A DNA stretch of 64,000 nt from JARRPM01 sp963765545 (GCA_963765545.1 CAVXWW010000004.1:372001-436000), one strand, 5' to 3'. Positions 8,547 through 17,557 are shown, counted from the first letter of the stretch. Numbers and translations: made by a program. The notes: generated by a model not told the origin, from the letters alone.

Positions 8547-9503
8547 GTGGCGGTTGCCAATGTTTCGCGGTCATCTCTATGGTGAAAACGGAAGTAGCTT
8601 TACCGGCAAACGCAGGCCGAGTGTATCAAACGGAAACGACTGGAATGCGCCATTAGCTGCCAGGGGTTAGCTCAGGTGTATCGCCCCTTCAATTCTGAAA
8701 GCCTTGGAATAGGTTCTTCGTTATGCCATCAGTCACTCCGTTAGTAGGATTCTCTACTAGATGGAGTGACCGATCTATTGGGGAAACTTCAACGAGACCT
8801 CCCTTTGACAGAGCGCTTCATTGATAAGGATCATTTCCATACAAAATGTATGGTTATATGATTGTGGTGTCGGCCATAAGAGTACAGGGTGTGCCTATGG
8901 TAGCCAGTGGATGGCAATAGCTCTGACATCGATAGATGTTGGTATATCAGGCTTTTCCTTTTGCACGAGGGGACAAATAGATGACCAATTGCAGGTGTGC
9001 CAAATGCCGTCGCAAAGAAATACGCGATGTCACCGGGATGACGCTCTCCTTGGCTTGGAACAAGATGCTTGACAGGTCTTGCTATCTTGAAAGGGCTACC
9101 AAATCCACAGAAGGAAATAGGGCCGTTAATTCTGTATCGCAGGAAACCCCACCCGCCATCAAGGAGGCTTCCTAGTATTCGTCCGCGCCTGTATATCAGA
9201 GTGTCTTGGTGGTTGGAGCTGCCGTGCAGTATCTGGTATGAAGGGTCGCCTTTGCCCTGCCAGCGAACATCCACCTTTCTGGCATCAGCTAGCCTTTTGG
9301 GGCCCGCCAAATACCTACCTAACGTCCCCTTTGGAAGAGCTGGGTGGTCGAGGGCTGTTATAATCCCGATCATATTCCACTGATTGCAGCCACCCCCTGT
9401 GCCGGTGTTCCCAACTGAATCATGCGCTATAGCGCACGGCAATGCAGGCTGCATCGCCGAGCTGGGCATCGTCCACCAATTTCATCGTGCCGCTCTCTAT
9501 CCG
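8547..9503. other. Gene-poor A/T-richer stretch
   Basis: No recognisable gene. The longest frame is about 212 codons on the minus strand (8831-9469), but it has no domain I can identify, no clear ribosome-binding site, and other frames of some length overlap it. The stretch may be a degraded gene or an acquired non-coding segment. It contains a hairpin-forming inverted repeat at 8732-8770. Confidence 0.45.
8732..8770. repeat. Imperfect inverted repeat with 8+6 bp stem
   Basis: GTCACTCC at 8732-8739 pairs with GGAGTGAC at 8763-8770, and the inner TAGTAG pairs with CTACTA around a GATTCT loop, separated by a small internal bulge. No T-run follows on either side, so it is not a standard terminator. 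It lies about 190 bases past the DUF1330 stop and could be a recombination end or a folded RNA. Confidence 0.5.
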
Positions 9504-10193
9504 TCAGGGCTTTGCGTAGCGTTGTTGCCTGCGCCAGTCCCATGGTGGCACAGGGTCGGGCACTTTGCCCCACAACCCGAGGCGTTCCTTCCGGGCCCTG
9601 GCTTCCGCGGCCTCCAGCAGGTGCTCATTGGGGGCATAGTAGCGATACCACCAGGCGTGGCCGTCGGCAACCATGGTCAGGTTGATGTTGCGCTCACCGA
9701 GATAGACCGTGCCGTCGGTGCGCCCATACTGGTCTTTGCCGAGTACGACCACACCGACGTTTTCCCCCGCCACCAGCCGGGACAATGCCTCGCGTGCCTT
9801 CTTGCCATATCGCTGCTCGCGTTCGGGCGTATCGATACCGTGCAACCGGATTTTATGTTGCGTATTGGTGATATCCAGCACTGAAATAGTGTCGCCGTCG
9901 GCTACCCGCACTACGCGGCCCGTGATGCCAAACCCGGGTATCGGTTGGCCTTCCCTGGCGGCACCGAGTTCCTCCAGCTTATCGGTTGCTTCACGCCAGC
10001 TCGCACCCGGTCGCAGGGCATAGTCGCCGAGAGTGCTGCTGACTTTCGCAAACAGATCCTGTGGCCAGGTGATTTCACCTTTTTCGGAGTACTGGTAGAG
10101 ACTGATGACAGCCAGCGCGATAAGAACATTGCGCCAGGTACGCCAGCGCCTGGCATTGCGGCTTGAGGAGGAACCTTTACCGGATTTAGACAA
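9504..10193 (-). CDS. Exported or membrane-anchored thermonuclease family protein (SNase-like)
   Basis: An N-terminal membrane helix (NVLIALAVISLYQYS) is followed by a staphylococcal-nuclease OB-fold. The active-site pattern is present: VVRVADGDTI (first metal-binding aspartate), IRLHGIDTPERE (arginine, aspartate, catalytic glutamate) and KDQYGRTDGTVY (second arginine). It ends with a basic GLWGKVPDPVPPWDWRR tail typical of bacterial SNase proteins. Calcium-dependent cleavage of DNA and RNA outside the cytoplasm is expected. The frame is open to an ATG at 10259, but those 22 extra residues look unrelated. I prefer the TTG at 10193 with AGAGAG upstream; this start is uncertain. Confidence 0.85.
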   Translation of the reverse strand: MSKSGKGSSSSRNARRWRTWRNVLIALAVISLYQYSEKGEITWPQDLFAKVSSTLGDYALRPGASWREATDKLEELGAAREGQPIPGFGITGRVVRVADGDTISVLDITNTQHKIRLHGIDTPEREQRYGKKAREALSRLVAGENVGVVVLGKDQYGRTDGTVYLGERNINLTMVADGHAWWYRYYAPNEHLLEAAEARARKERLGLWGKVPDPVPPWDWRRQQRYAKP

Positions 10194-10395
10194 AATAAGG
10201 CTCTCTGGGTCGTGGCGGCCTCCGGCCCAGCTTAAGTGGAGGCTAGCAATGCGTGTCACTGCCTGGGGTGGCAGATTATGATGGTGTGGTTGTGTTGCTC
10301 CGGCGAGTCGCCGCCGGTGAGGTGGCCCCGGGCGCGCACATCAGCGGGGATTAGCGCGCACGGGCCGTGGTGGCCCTATCAAGGCGGGTTTCGAT

Positions 10396-10659
10396 TTAAT
10401 CAGTGGAGGCCGCGTCCTCGATATGGTCCAGTTCGCCATTGTCGTTGAACACAAGGATTTTGCCCTGTTGCTCGTAAAACCAGCGATCGAATTGCTTCGA
10501 GGTGGGTTCACCGCAGATCTCCAGCACCTGTTCCTTGATCAGGGGATGAATCTGGTCACCGGCAATAAGTCGGTTCCCGCACCGCATTTCCTGCGCCATT
10601 ACTGGCATGGCCAGGCCGGATGCCGCCGCAGCCAGCAAAAGTATTTTCATATTAATCAT
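10396..10659 (-). CDS. DUF2845-like secreted small protein
   Basis: An 87-residue protein with a clear signal peptide (MINMKILLLAAAASGLAMPVMAQ) followed by MRCGNRLIAGD and EICGEPTSKQFDRW. This paired-cysteine CG...CGEPT arrangement is seen in DUF2845 periplasmic proteins. The two cysteines probably form a disulfide. I chose the internal ATG at 10659 because it gives a signal peptide directly and has GGGG about ten bases upstream; the frame continues to 10749. Role unknown. Confidence 0.65.
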   Translation of the reverse strand: MINMKILLLAAAASGLAMPVMAQEMRCGNRLIAGDQIHPLIKEQVLEICGEPTSKQFDRWFYEQQGKILVFNDNGELDHIEDAASTD

Positions 10660-10779
10660 ATAGTTGCCCCACTTTTGGTTGAAAAAATCTGTTTCGCCCA
10701 GGCCTGCCCCAAATACGCCTTCTGCCGATTCCCTGAACCTTAGCCGCAAAGTATGCAGACTTCAACGGCCAGGCAACAG

Positions 10780-12105
10780 CTAACTGTCGTTGGCGAGGAA
10801 GTTGGCTTCCCCGGAGGGGGCCGTTTTCAGCGGGTTTTCCAGCCACAGCACCCCGTCGCCAGCTGAAAAGATGCCTTCGCCTTCTTCGGTGGTGAGGATG
10901 TCCAGATCGCCATCGGCATCCATGTCTACCAGTTCCAGGTTGTCGTACTTCATATCGTGGGCATACGGAATCAGGTTTATGGTCTCCCAGGTGAGTCCGC
11001 TGGGGATGTCCGTGCGCGGGGTCATCATAAATACGCCGTGACCGTGGCCGCTGCCGGTAAACACGACATCTATCTGGTCGTCGCCATCTACATAGCCACA
11101 GGCCACACCCTTGATAACAAACTTTCGTAAGCTGCTGGTTTCGCTGCGCAGGCTGTCGGAGCTGATGGGATATTCTTCCCAGTTGCGACCCGTTGAGTCC
11201 AGTCGCTTAAGCCACTTCGCGACCATGCCGGACTTGTGGGACGTTGCCACGATGATGTCTTTCATGCCATCGACGACATGGTCACAAAAAGTAAATTCGC
11301 TGCCTCTGGCGGTAATCATAATGCGTTCCCAGGAGGCGGAGGAGGGTGCTTCATAGAGAGCCTGCGGCCCCGGGTTGCGGAACCAGCCCACGCCGTTTCT
11401 TCCAGCGAACACAATATCGGCCAGGCCGTCCGCGTCCATGTCTTCAATGACCAGCGTCACCGTCTTTATATCGACAGCGCCGATATAAAAACGTTGCCAC
11501 TGGTCGATGTTGTCCGGATGCGAGCCCGAGGGTGCCTTGAACCAGAAAATACCGGCCTTCTGATCACCCATGTCACGGCTGCCCGCCACAACATCGGCGC
11601 CCCCGGTTCCATCGATCTGTGCCGTGCGCGCTTTCATGTAGCCTGAGTGCTTTGCCGGCGCCAGGTTAACGCCACGCCAGTCAGAAGGGCTCTTCAGATT
11701 ATCGCCCTCCAGCCAGTGGATGCCCAGGCTCTGGGTGTCGCCCTCGATGCTGGATATGATCGCATCATCGAAGCCGTCCAGGTCGAGATCAGCGAACGCG
11801 GCGTCCTCTATGCCCTCTATCGCGACACCGCCACTGATATCGACGCGGGACCAGGCAGTGGTCTCCCTGACGCCATCAGGGCCGGGGTTGAGGTACAGCA
11901 TCAGGTCGCCCGACTGCTCCCATCCGGATACCACATCGACCAGGCCATCCTGGTTGATGTCGCCCGTATGGACACCGTCGGCACCATTGCCGCTGCCGTC
12001 TATCACCCATTGTTGCCAGTAGATGTTGGGTGCAAAACTTGGTTGAGCGCCGACCAGGCACAATACAATGGCCAGGCAGACTTTGTAGCGCTGGAAATAC
12101 TTCAC
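10780..12105 (-). CDS. Secreted FG-GAP/VCBS repeat protein
   Basis: A 441-residue protein with a signal peptide (about residues 1-26), then at least five FG-GAP beta-propeller blades carrying the calcium-binding D-x-D/N-x-D-G loop: GDINQDGLVD, ADLDLDGFDD, EDMDADGLAD, GYVDGDDQID and VDMDADGDLD. The FG-GAP repeats probably build a seven-bladed propeller that binds calcium and a ligand or surface. No catalytic domain is attached. GTG start. It lies downstream of the autotransporter on the same strand but is separated by a terminator, so it probably has its own promoter in 12106-12270. Confidence 0.85.
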   Translation of the reverse strand: MKYFQRYKVCLAIVLCLVGAQPSFAPNIYWQQWVIDGSGNGADGVHTGDINQDGLVDVVSGWEQSGDLMLYLNPGPDGVRETTAWSRVDISGGVAIEGIEDAAFADLDLDGFDDAIISSIEGDTQSLGIHWLEGDNLKSPSDWRGVNLAPAKHSGYMKARTAQIDGTGGADVVAGSRDMGDQKAGIFWFKAPSGSHPDNIDQWQRFYIGAVDIKTVTLVIEDMDADGLADIVFAGRNGVGWFRNPGPQALYEAPSSASWERIMITARGSEFTFCDHVVDGMKDIIVATSHKSGMVAKWLKRLDSTGRNWEEYPISSDSLRSETSSLRKFVIKGVACGYVDGDDQIDVVFTGSGHGHGVFMMTPRTDIPSGLTWETINLIPYAHDMKYDNLELVDMDADGDLDILTTEEGEGIFSAGDGVLWLENPLKTAPSGEANFLANDS

Positions 12106-12270
12106 AGGTACCCCGCTCGGGTTGGTAGAGCAGCCTCTATGGGCGAGAAATGTTGGTGGTGGAAAGGCGCAACCACGCTGGCAAAGCTACTTGATGCCGG
12201 TGGCTACAGGAAAAGGGTGAGCGCCTAGAATACCACATAATTGGTAAGGGCATATGGTATTAATGTGTAC

Positions 12271-12296
12271 AAAAAATCGGGACTGCGTGAGCCCCG
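12271..12296 (-). terminator. Rho-independent terminator after the autotransporter gene
   Basis: On the minus strand a seven-bp stem (one G-T pair) with a CACGC loop, 12296-12278, is followed directly by ATTTTTTG. It ends transcription from the autotransporter gene before the FG-GAP gene. Confidence 0.75.
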
Positions 12297-12353
12297 GTTC
12301 CCTTGCCGGGCGCCGGCGCTATCAGTCGATGGCGCCGGAATGCCGGGGAAGAT

Positions 12354-14234
12354 CTAGAAACTGTAAATCAGCTCAGCGCCGTACCAGAATGCTTCGCCGT
12401 TGTCCGCGTCGGTGTAGCCACCGCCCACGTTCAGCTCCATCGAACGGCCAACCCTGGCAGCCAGTCCCGCGTCCCAGCGTATGCTGTCGTCGTCCTGTTT
12501 GTAACCCGGGAGCTTGGCCGAATTGCCCTCTACCGATGCCAGGCCCAACCGGGGGTTGGTGTCATCGTTGTCGAGGTAGGCGCGGTAGGTCAGCTCACTG
12601 TAGAGTTCGCAGTTACAAAACCCGAGCTGCATATCACCGAAAATACCCGCGCTTGCAATACCACTGGTTGTTGTCATGTCATCTACCCGAATGGCTGTCG
12701 CGAGACCGCTCTTTTCCTCGTAACCATCGACATCGGAATCGATATATTCATAACCCCAGGTGGGACCGAAACGATAGGTCTTGTCGCTGTCCACGACATT
12801 CAGGCCGGCATTGAGCTTTATGCCCAACGCCTCGCCGCTGGTGTCCGCACTTTCTGTTCGGCTGAGAACGGAACCCAGGGAAAAGCTGCGCTTCAGTTCG
12901 TCATAGTCCAGGTCGCTGTAGCTGATGGCGCCCTCTGCGAACCATGGGCCGCTGTGGAAACCGCCCAACAGGGTGGCGTTCAGGCTCTCCATCTCGTAAC
13001 GCGATCTGCTGGAGCCGAAATCCAGCTCATTGTCCGCTCGCCCAACCTGAGCACCGATGTACCAGCTTTCCGCCGGCCTGAAACTGATACCCACGTTGTA
13101 CTGGGTGGCCTCGTTGGTGCCGGTGCTGTTGTAGCGCGTATCGTGCTTGTCCTCGTTGTAGTTGGCGCCGCCCCAGATTGAATAGCCGCCCACGGCTGTT
13201 GTCGCCTTCCAGCGGTTGGTTTGCATGATCGGCTGCGCTGCGCGCCACTGGGACTGCATATCGTCAATACCCATTTGCGGCAGTAGCGAGATCTCGCCCG
13301 GTGCCTGCAGTAAGGCGGAGATGTAGTCCGCCGCAATTTGTTGCCCTATGGTCGTCGGGTGCAGGAAGTCGTTGAAGAAGAACTGGTCCGGGTCGGGGTT
13401 TGCACCGGACAGCTTGGCGTCGGGGTTGCCGCCAGAGCAGGTGCCGGCATCGACTGAAAAACAGGCCTGGCTGATCTCGCTGCTGGAGAGCGGAATGCCA
13501 TAGGCAGCTGGGTTGGCGACCACCTCCCTGAACAGGTTAAAAGTGTCAAATAGCAGGATGTTGCCGGATCCGACCTGGAGTCGGATCTGGGAATTAACCG
13601 CGGCCGCCTGGGTGGAGGCGAACTCGGCAAAGGACACGCCGGCAGGGGCGAGGCCAAAGTCTGGCACATTCGCTATCACCACATACCTGGCGCCACGATT
13701 CTTCAGGGCATTGGCAGCATCAACCATATTGGCAGCCACGGCAGCTGCGGTTTCTTCATTGAACACCAGGCCATTCCCGATGTCGTTGCCGCCGCCGTCC
13801 AGCAGGTAGAGGGCACTTTTAGCCAGGTTTTGGCCTCGCTGGTCCAGGTTGTAGAACAGCGAGTTAAAATTAGGATTCAGCCCTGAGCCCGGGCGGTCAA
13901 GGGCGTAAGGCGCCTGGTAACTGCCGGGGGCGTTGACGGACAGCAGTGTTTCCTTCGAGGTGTTGCCGGTCACCGCGTAGTTGGTGCCGCCTTTGCGTGA
14001 CGGGGTTCCCTCTGCGACGCGCAGGTTATCCGCAACCAGGCTGGGCGAGACCGGACCATATTCTGATGTCTGGTAGTTGGGGCCTACCCGGTTGGTAAAG
14101 CGCAGGCCGTCGAACTGGCCGTTGTCAAAGAGGCTGTCCCCAAACGAGTACATATCCTTATAAGGGCTGGCGAGGGCAGAGGCGCCAAGTGTTGCTGTAG
14201 CCAATATCAGGGCTCTATAAATCGGTTTTCGCAT
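12354..14234 (-). CDS. GDSL/SGNH esterase autotransporter (EstA type)
   Basis: A 626-residue type V secreted esterase. Signal peptide residues 1-23; GDSL block I SFGDSLFDNG with nucleophile S34; block III GGGNDIGNG; catalytic Asp/His block DFLHPTTIGQQ. The C-terminal 270 or so residues form an autotransporter beta-barrel with alternating aromatic strands ending in LIYSF, a terminal-phenylalanine signature for BAM insertion. A catalytic-domain cysteine pair (CFSVDAGTC) could form a disulfide. Family members hydrolyse short-chain esters or lipids at the cell surface. GGAG lies nine bases before the ATG. It is divergent from a DUF4124 gene. Confidence 0.93.
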   Translation of the reverse strand: MRKPIYRALILATATLGASALASPYKDMYSFGDSLFDNGQFDGLRFTNRVGPNYQTSEYGPVSPSLVADNLRVAEGTPSRKGGTNYAVTGNTSKETLLSVNAPGSYQAPYALDRPGSGLNPNFNSLFYNLDQRGQNLAKSALYLLDGGGNDIGNGLVFNEETAAAVAANMVDAANALKNRGARYVVIANVPDFGLAPAGVSFAEFASTQAAAVNSQIRLQVGSGNILLFDTFNLFREVVANPAAYGIPLSSSEISQACFSVDAGTCSGGNPDAKLSGANPDPDQFFFNDFLHPTTIGQQIAADYISALLQAPGEISLLPQMGIDDMQSQWRAAQPIMQTNRWKATTAVGGYSIWGGANYNEDKHDTRYNSTGTNEATQYNVGISFRPAESWYIGAQVGRADNELDFGSSRSRYEMESLNATLLGGFHSGPWFAEGAISYSDLDYDELKRSFSLGSVLSRTESADTSGEALGIKLNAGLNVVDSDKTYRFGPTWGYEYIDSDVDGYEEKSGLATAIRVDDMTTTSGIASAGIFGDMQLGFCNCELYSELTYRAYLDNDDTNPRLGLASVEGNSAKLPGYKQDDDSIRWDAGLAARVGRSMELNVGGGYTDADNGEAFWYGAELIYSF

Positions 14235-14477
14235 GTAACACTACTCCAGTATTTTTTATGTTTGGTAACAGCGGGGCAGCCACCTCAGCCTCGTGCCTGG
14301 CGCGTTTATTCACTATGGCGGGCAATATACGCGCTCGAAAGGACCGGAGAAAGGCATAATGGCCGGGCTTTTGCCGCAATAATCCGAAAGATGGACAGTA
14401 TCGGGGCAAGTGGCTATCTGGCCGATACCGCGCGCGAGGAGTTCGAACAATTGCGATTCGTAACATATAATTCAGCC

Positions 14478-15068
14478 ATGTGTCGCAATCTCAAAACTAT
14501 GAATGTCGGGCGCTGTGTCGCCTGGGCATGGCCGCTACTTTTCCTGTTAGGCAGTGCTGCCGCCACGGCGGCGACCGTCTACAAAACGGTGGATGAAAAC
14601 GGTGTTGTCAGTTATTCCGATACCGCCCCGGTGGAAGAGCAGGCAGCGGAAATACTGGAGATTGATGTCCCGGCACCACAGCCCGGCGAGTCGGCGCAGG
14701 AACAGCTCGAGGCCATGCGTGAGACAACAGATCGAATGGTAGCGGACCGCCAGCAGAGGGAAAAACACAGGGCCGAACTGCGCCAGTTACAGGCCGAGAA
14801 GACCCGGCAAACCCAGGTGATCGAATACAGCGAGCCCACTGATTACAGCTACAGCCGCAGTGGTGTTTACTCAGGCTATTATCCCTACCCGGTATATCGC
14901 CCCGGCGCCGGGCATCGCCCCAGGCCCCCCATTGCCAGGCCCCCGATGCGCCCGCGGCCACCGGCCCATCTACCCGCACAACGGGTAATCTCGCCCGGTC
15001 ACGACTATCCCGCCTCACTGATCAGGAAGAGCTACAGTCCGCCGGTCAGGGCGGCCTTTGAACATTGA
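14478..15068 (+). CDS. Exported DUF4124 protein with proline-rich tail
   Basis: A 196-residue protein. A signal peptide (to about AAATAA, residue 30) precedes a DUF4124 module with the typical VYKTVDENGVVSYSDTAP motif. A charged coiled-coil-like stretch follows (about residues 70-115, rich in E, R, Q), then a tail rich in Pro, Arg and Tyr. DUF4124 is a small periplasmic module of unknown role, often attached to envelope proteins. I chose the ATG at 14478 because the signal peptide starts there; the frame itself opens further upstream. The ChaC-like gene follows nine bases later. Confidence 0.75.
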   Translation: MCRNLKTMNVGRCVAWAWPLLFLLGSAAATAATVYKTVDENGVVSYSDTAPVEEQAAEILEIDVPAPQPGESAQEQLEAMRETTDRMVADRQQREKHRAELRQLQAEKTRQTQVIEYSEPTDYSYSRSGVYSGYYPYPVYRPGAGHRPRPPIARPPMRPRPPAHLPAQRVISPGHDYPASLIRKSYSPPVRAAFEH

Positions 15069-15077
15069 TGCACGGCT

Positions 15078-15644
15078 TTGTCGGTAGCCAGGAAAAAGAT
15101 CCTTTTGGCTAACGTGTTGAGCGACAAACGGCAGGATTCGACCTGGGTGTTTGGCTACGGGTCACTAATCTACAAGGTGGATTTCCCGTACCTCGAACGA
15201 GAAGAAGCTGCCATAGAGGGCTGGGAGCGCAGGTTCTGGCAGGGTTCTCACGACCACCGCGGTACGCCGGAAGCTCCCGGCAGGGTAGTCACGCTTATCC
15301 CCTCAGCGGGCGCCCGGTGCAAGGGAGTTGCCTACCGGGTAGAGCATGAGGTGTTTGAACATCTCGATCACAGGGAGAAGAACGGCTACGAGCGGCACGC
15401 CATTACCATGTGGTTGACCCAAGCGCAGCACAAGGTGGGTGGCTTGCTCTATGTTGCGCGAGCAGACAATCACGCCTTCCTGGGGCCGGGCACGTTGCCG
15501 GAGCTCGCCGCTCATATCGCCAGCTCTTCCGGGCCCAGCGGCAGCAATCGCGATTATGTGCTGGAGCTGGCCAATGCACTGCGGGCGCTGGATGACCCCG
15601 ACCCACATGTATTCGCCCTGGAGGCGTTGCTGCTGCAATACTAA
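15078..15644 (+). CDS. chaC: ChaC-type glutathione-specific gamma-glutamylcyclotransferase
   Basis: A 188-residue enzyme that cleaves glutathione to 5-oxoproline and Cys-Gly in the cytosol. The substrate-binding loop VFGYGSLIYK lies near residue 24, RFWQGSHDHRGTPEAPGRVVTL is the ChaC signature, and the catalytic glutamate region is HREKNGYERH. The family length is about 180-220. The start is uncertain: a TTG at 15078 gives the full frame, and a later TTG/GTG near 15111 would also keep all motifs. It may be co-transcribed with the DUF4124 gene. It converges with the lipase gene. Confidence 0.92.
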   Translation: MSVARKKILLANVLSDKRQDSTWVFGYGSLIYKVDFPYLEREEAAIEGWERRFWQGSHDHRGTPEAPGRVVTLIPSAGARCKGVAYRVEHEVFEHLDHREKNGYERHAITMWLTQAQHKVGGLLYVARADNHAFLGPGTLPELAAHIASSSGPSGSNRDYVLELANALRALDDPDPHVFALEALLLQY

Positions 15645-15698
15645 CTGCACTGGCAGGGCCTGTTCCTGTGCTGGCCCAGGGTGTCACTGAAGCAGCAG

Positions 15699-16925
15699 TT
15701 AGTCCTTGAACCAGTCGATGACCTGCTTCTGCACATGGCTGTCATCGAGCAGGTCAAAGTGATTTTTCTCATGGAACACCCGGCAATTTTCTGGCTTGAT
15801 ATGCAGCCGGCGCAGTTCATCCCGGTGAATGCCTACCGCGCTTTCCGGGCGCACCAGCAAATCACCCAGCAGGTGCCCCAGCGGATCGCCTTCGTGGCGT
15901 CCAAGGCTGGCGGCGGCAAAATAATAGTCGACTCCAGGCACCAGCGGCACGCTCGCGTGTGAATCGGATGGCAAGGTATCGGGGTCGTGCCCCAGCCAGT
16001 CCTCGTCTGTCAGTGCGCCATGCCGCAAATCCTTGATGCCCGCGCTGCGCAACCTGCCAAACAGCATTGGTTTTGCATGAGGCAGCTTCTGCATGGCGGT
16101 TTCGAAGGCGTGCCCTGCTTTTTCCAGTGGCGAGCCGTGATGGGGTGTGCCGAGGCAGATAATCCGGTCCAGGTGCTGCAGCCAATCAGGGTCGGCGTGC
16201 TGTTGTGCATACCAGCAGGCGCTGCGAATCACCAGCCCGCCCATACTGTGACCGATCAGTGAAAGGGATTTCACCGGTACGGGCCAGGCCTCACAAAGCT
16301 GCTTGAGCAGGTGCGCAAATTCCTGCCCGTTGGTGGAGATGTGGCGGCCGGTGTTGTAGCGCAGGTATAACGGGGTGTGTCCCAGCTCGGTGCTCAAGCC
16401 GTCACCGATACCGGCCCTGCCATTTCGCTGCCAGCTCAACTCGGACAGGCTGAGACCGTGTACCAGCACCACCAGGTGAGGGCTGGCCTGGGGCAGTTGC
16501 GCCGCCAGCGCTGTCGGCTCCAGATCCAGTGCCTGTTCAGGTGTGCGCAGTGTCATAGTGGTTGCCAGGGTATTGCCCGTTGCTTCCAGATGATCTCCAA
16601 ACACACCATTGAGAGCCGCGACTACGCGGGTTTCAGCTGCTGAGCTGCCAGCGGGGCCCAGCGCGCGTGGCAATAGCGCGAACGACTTGTCCACGCCCTC
16701 GCGCAGGCCGGCATTGACGCCTCGAATCACCTTGTAAACGCCGGTGGCAATATAACCATGGGCCCGCCGCGCAGGAGTCCCTGCCGTGGCTGGAGAGGGT
16801 ATAGCGAAGGGCAGGGGAGGGCTGGCGATAGATTCATGCATCTTCTCTACGGTGTTGGTAATGCCTTCTACGGAGTCGAACACAAGTCGGGTTGTGCCCC
16901 TGATCGTCTGTATTGATGTATTCAT
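15699..16925 (-). CDS. Alpha/beta-hydrolase (esterase/lipase family) with helical N-terminus
   Basis: A 408-residue protein. The first 125 or so residues form an amphipathic helical segment starting with TRLVFDSVEGITNTVEKMHE, a pattern seen in a set of proteobacterial alpha/beta-hydrolases. The hydrolase domain has the oxyanion-loop motif VVLVHGLSLSELSW and the nucleophile elbow LIGHSMGGLV. A C-terminal KNHFDLLDD supplies a plausible catalytic histidine. No signal peptide, so probably cytosolic or granule/membrane associated. It lies 68 bases downstream of the RHH regulator gene and is likely its operon partner. Substrate unknown. Confidence 0.83.
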   Translation of the reverse strand: MNTSIQTIRGTTRLVFDSVEGITNTVEKMHESIASPPLPFAIPSPATAGTPARRAHGYIATGVYKVIRGVNAGLREGVDKSFALLPRALGPAGSSAAETRVVAALNGVFGDHLEATGNTLATTMTLRTPEQALDLEPTALAAQLPQASPHLVVLVHGLSLSELSWQRNGRAGIGDGLSTELGHTPLYLRYNTGRHISTNGQEFAHLLKQLCEAWPVPVKSLSLIGHSMGGLVIRSACWYAQQHADPDWLQHLDRIICLGTPHHGSPLEKAGHAFETAMQKLPHAKPMLFGRLRSAGIKDLRHGALTDEDWLGHDPDTLPSDSHASVPLVPGVDYYFAAASLGRHEGDPLGHLLGDLLVRPESAVGIHRDELRRLHIKPENCRVFHEKNHFDLLDDSHVQKQVIDWFKD

Positions 16926-16993
16926 GGTTTAGCTCCTTAACCTCGGGCAGGCATATCCGGTTGGTCGTTATCGATGTCCTGCCCGGCGGGGTT

Positions 16994-17470
16994 TCATAAT
17001 TGGGTATCGTGAGAGTCGTCATCCTGGGCGGACAGTGCCGACAAGCAGGTCAGGCAAAGCAACACTGGCCTGGCCTGTGCCGGAACAGCCAGCGCTGCGC
17101 GGTCGCCCTTGTGCAGGACGTCGTTGCATTGATCACAGATTCCGTTGAGGTTCAGCACGGCCTCCTGCCAGCCGACGATGCCTGGTGCACTTTCCACTTC
17201 CCCCGGGTCTGGCGCGGCGAGCCCCTGGGGCAGCGTGCGGGGCCTGCGCCCCTGTATTACGCGGGCCAGGTTTGCACTGTCGGCCACCACACCCTCAACC
17301 AGCTCAAAGGTATTGAGAAGTACATTGCGCACCACAGTCGAAACGGACAAACCCAGTTGCTCCGCCTGTTCGCGTAACTCCTCGTCAAGATGCCTGGGAA
17401 TGCGTGCCTGCAGGACACGGTCCTTGGTCTGTCGCGAATTTTTGCGGCTTTTCTTTCGGGGTTCAGTCAT
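16994..17470 (-). CDS. Ribbon-helix-helix DNA-binding protein with C-terminal zinc knuckle
   Basis: A 158-residue protein. A very basic N-terminus (residues 4-18) leads into an RHH fold: strand VLQARIPRHLDEEL (19-32) and helices to about residue 58 with the LGLSVSTVVRNVL turn. A Pro/Gly linker follows. The C-terminal module has four cysteines, C112-x2-C115 and C139-x2-C142, which should bind one zinc ion. RHH proteins act as dimers that insert a beta-ribbon into the DNA major groove. The ATG at 17470 has GGGAAGG about six bases upstream; a longer frame starts at 17509. It precedes the lipase gene and has a paired dyad over its promoter, suggesting autoregulation. Confidence 0.75.
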   Translation of the reverse strand: MTEPRKKSRKNSRQTKDRVLQARIPRHLDEELREQAEQLGLSVSTVVRNVLLNTFELVEGVVADSANLARVIQGRRPRTLPQGLAAPDPGEVESAPGIVGWQEAVLNLNGICDQCNDVLHKGDRAALAVPAQARPVLLCLTCLSALSAQDDDSHDTQL

Positions 17471-17515
17471 CTGGCCTTCCCGGCTGGGTGTGAAGCATGT
17501 GATGGTCAAACTGGG

Positions 17516-17557
17516 AAATTATGCCAAATGTAATACAAAGTCAATAAATGTATTACA
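17516..17557 (-). promoter_or_regulatory. Sigma70-type promoter with two TGTANTACA operator dyads
   Basis: On the minus strand TTGACT (17544-17539) and TAATTT (17521-17516) are spaced by exactly 17 bases. Two nine-base palindromes, TGTAATACA (17529-17537, plus strand) and TGTATTACA (17549-17557), have centres 20 bases apart, about two helical turns. One lies inside the -35/-10 spacer and the other just upstream of -35. They also form a 12-base direct repeat ending in AAAG. The arrangement fits repression by a dimeric or tetrameric protein, most simply the RHH protein encoded 46 bases downstream. Confidence 0.75.

Noticed and set aside
8831..9469. 212-codon minus frame in the A/T-richer gap
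   Set aside because: No recognised domain, no clear ribosome-binding site and competing frames; kept as an open question in the gap rather than called a gene.
2013..9503. tRNA-associated integrative element with a duplicated tRNA 3' end
   Set aside because: No second copy of the tRNA 3' end was found in the accessory stretch and there is no integrase gene; only an IS fossil is present.
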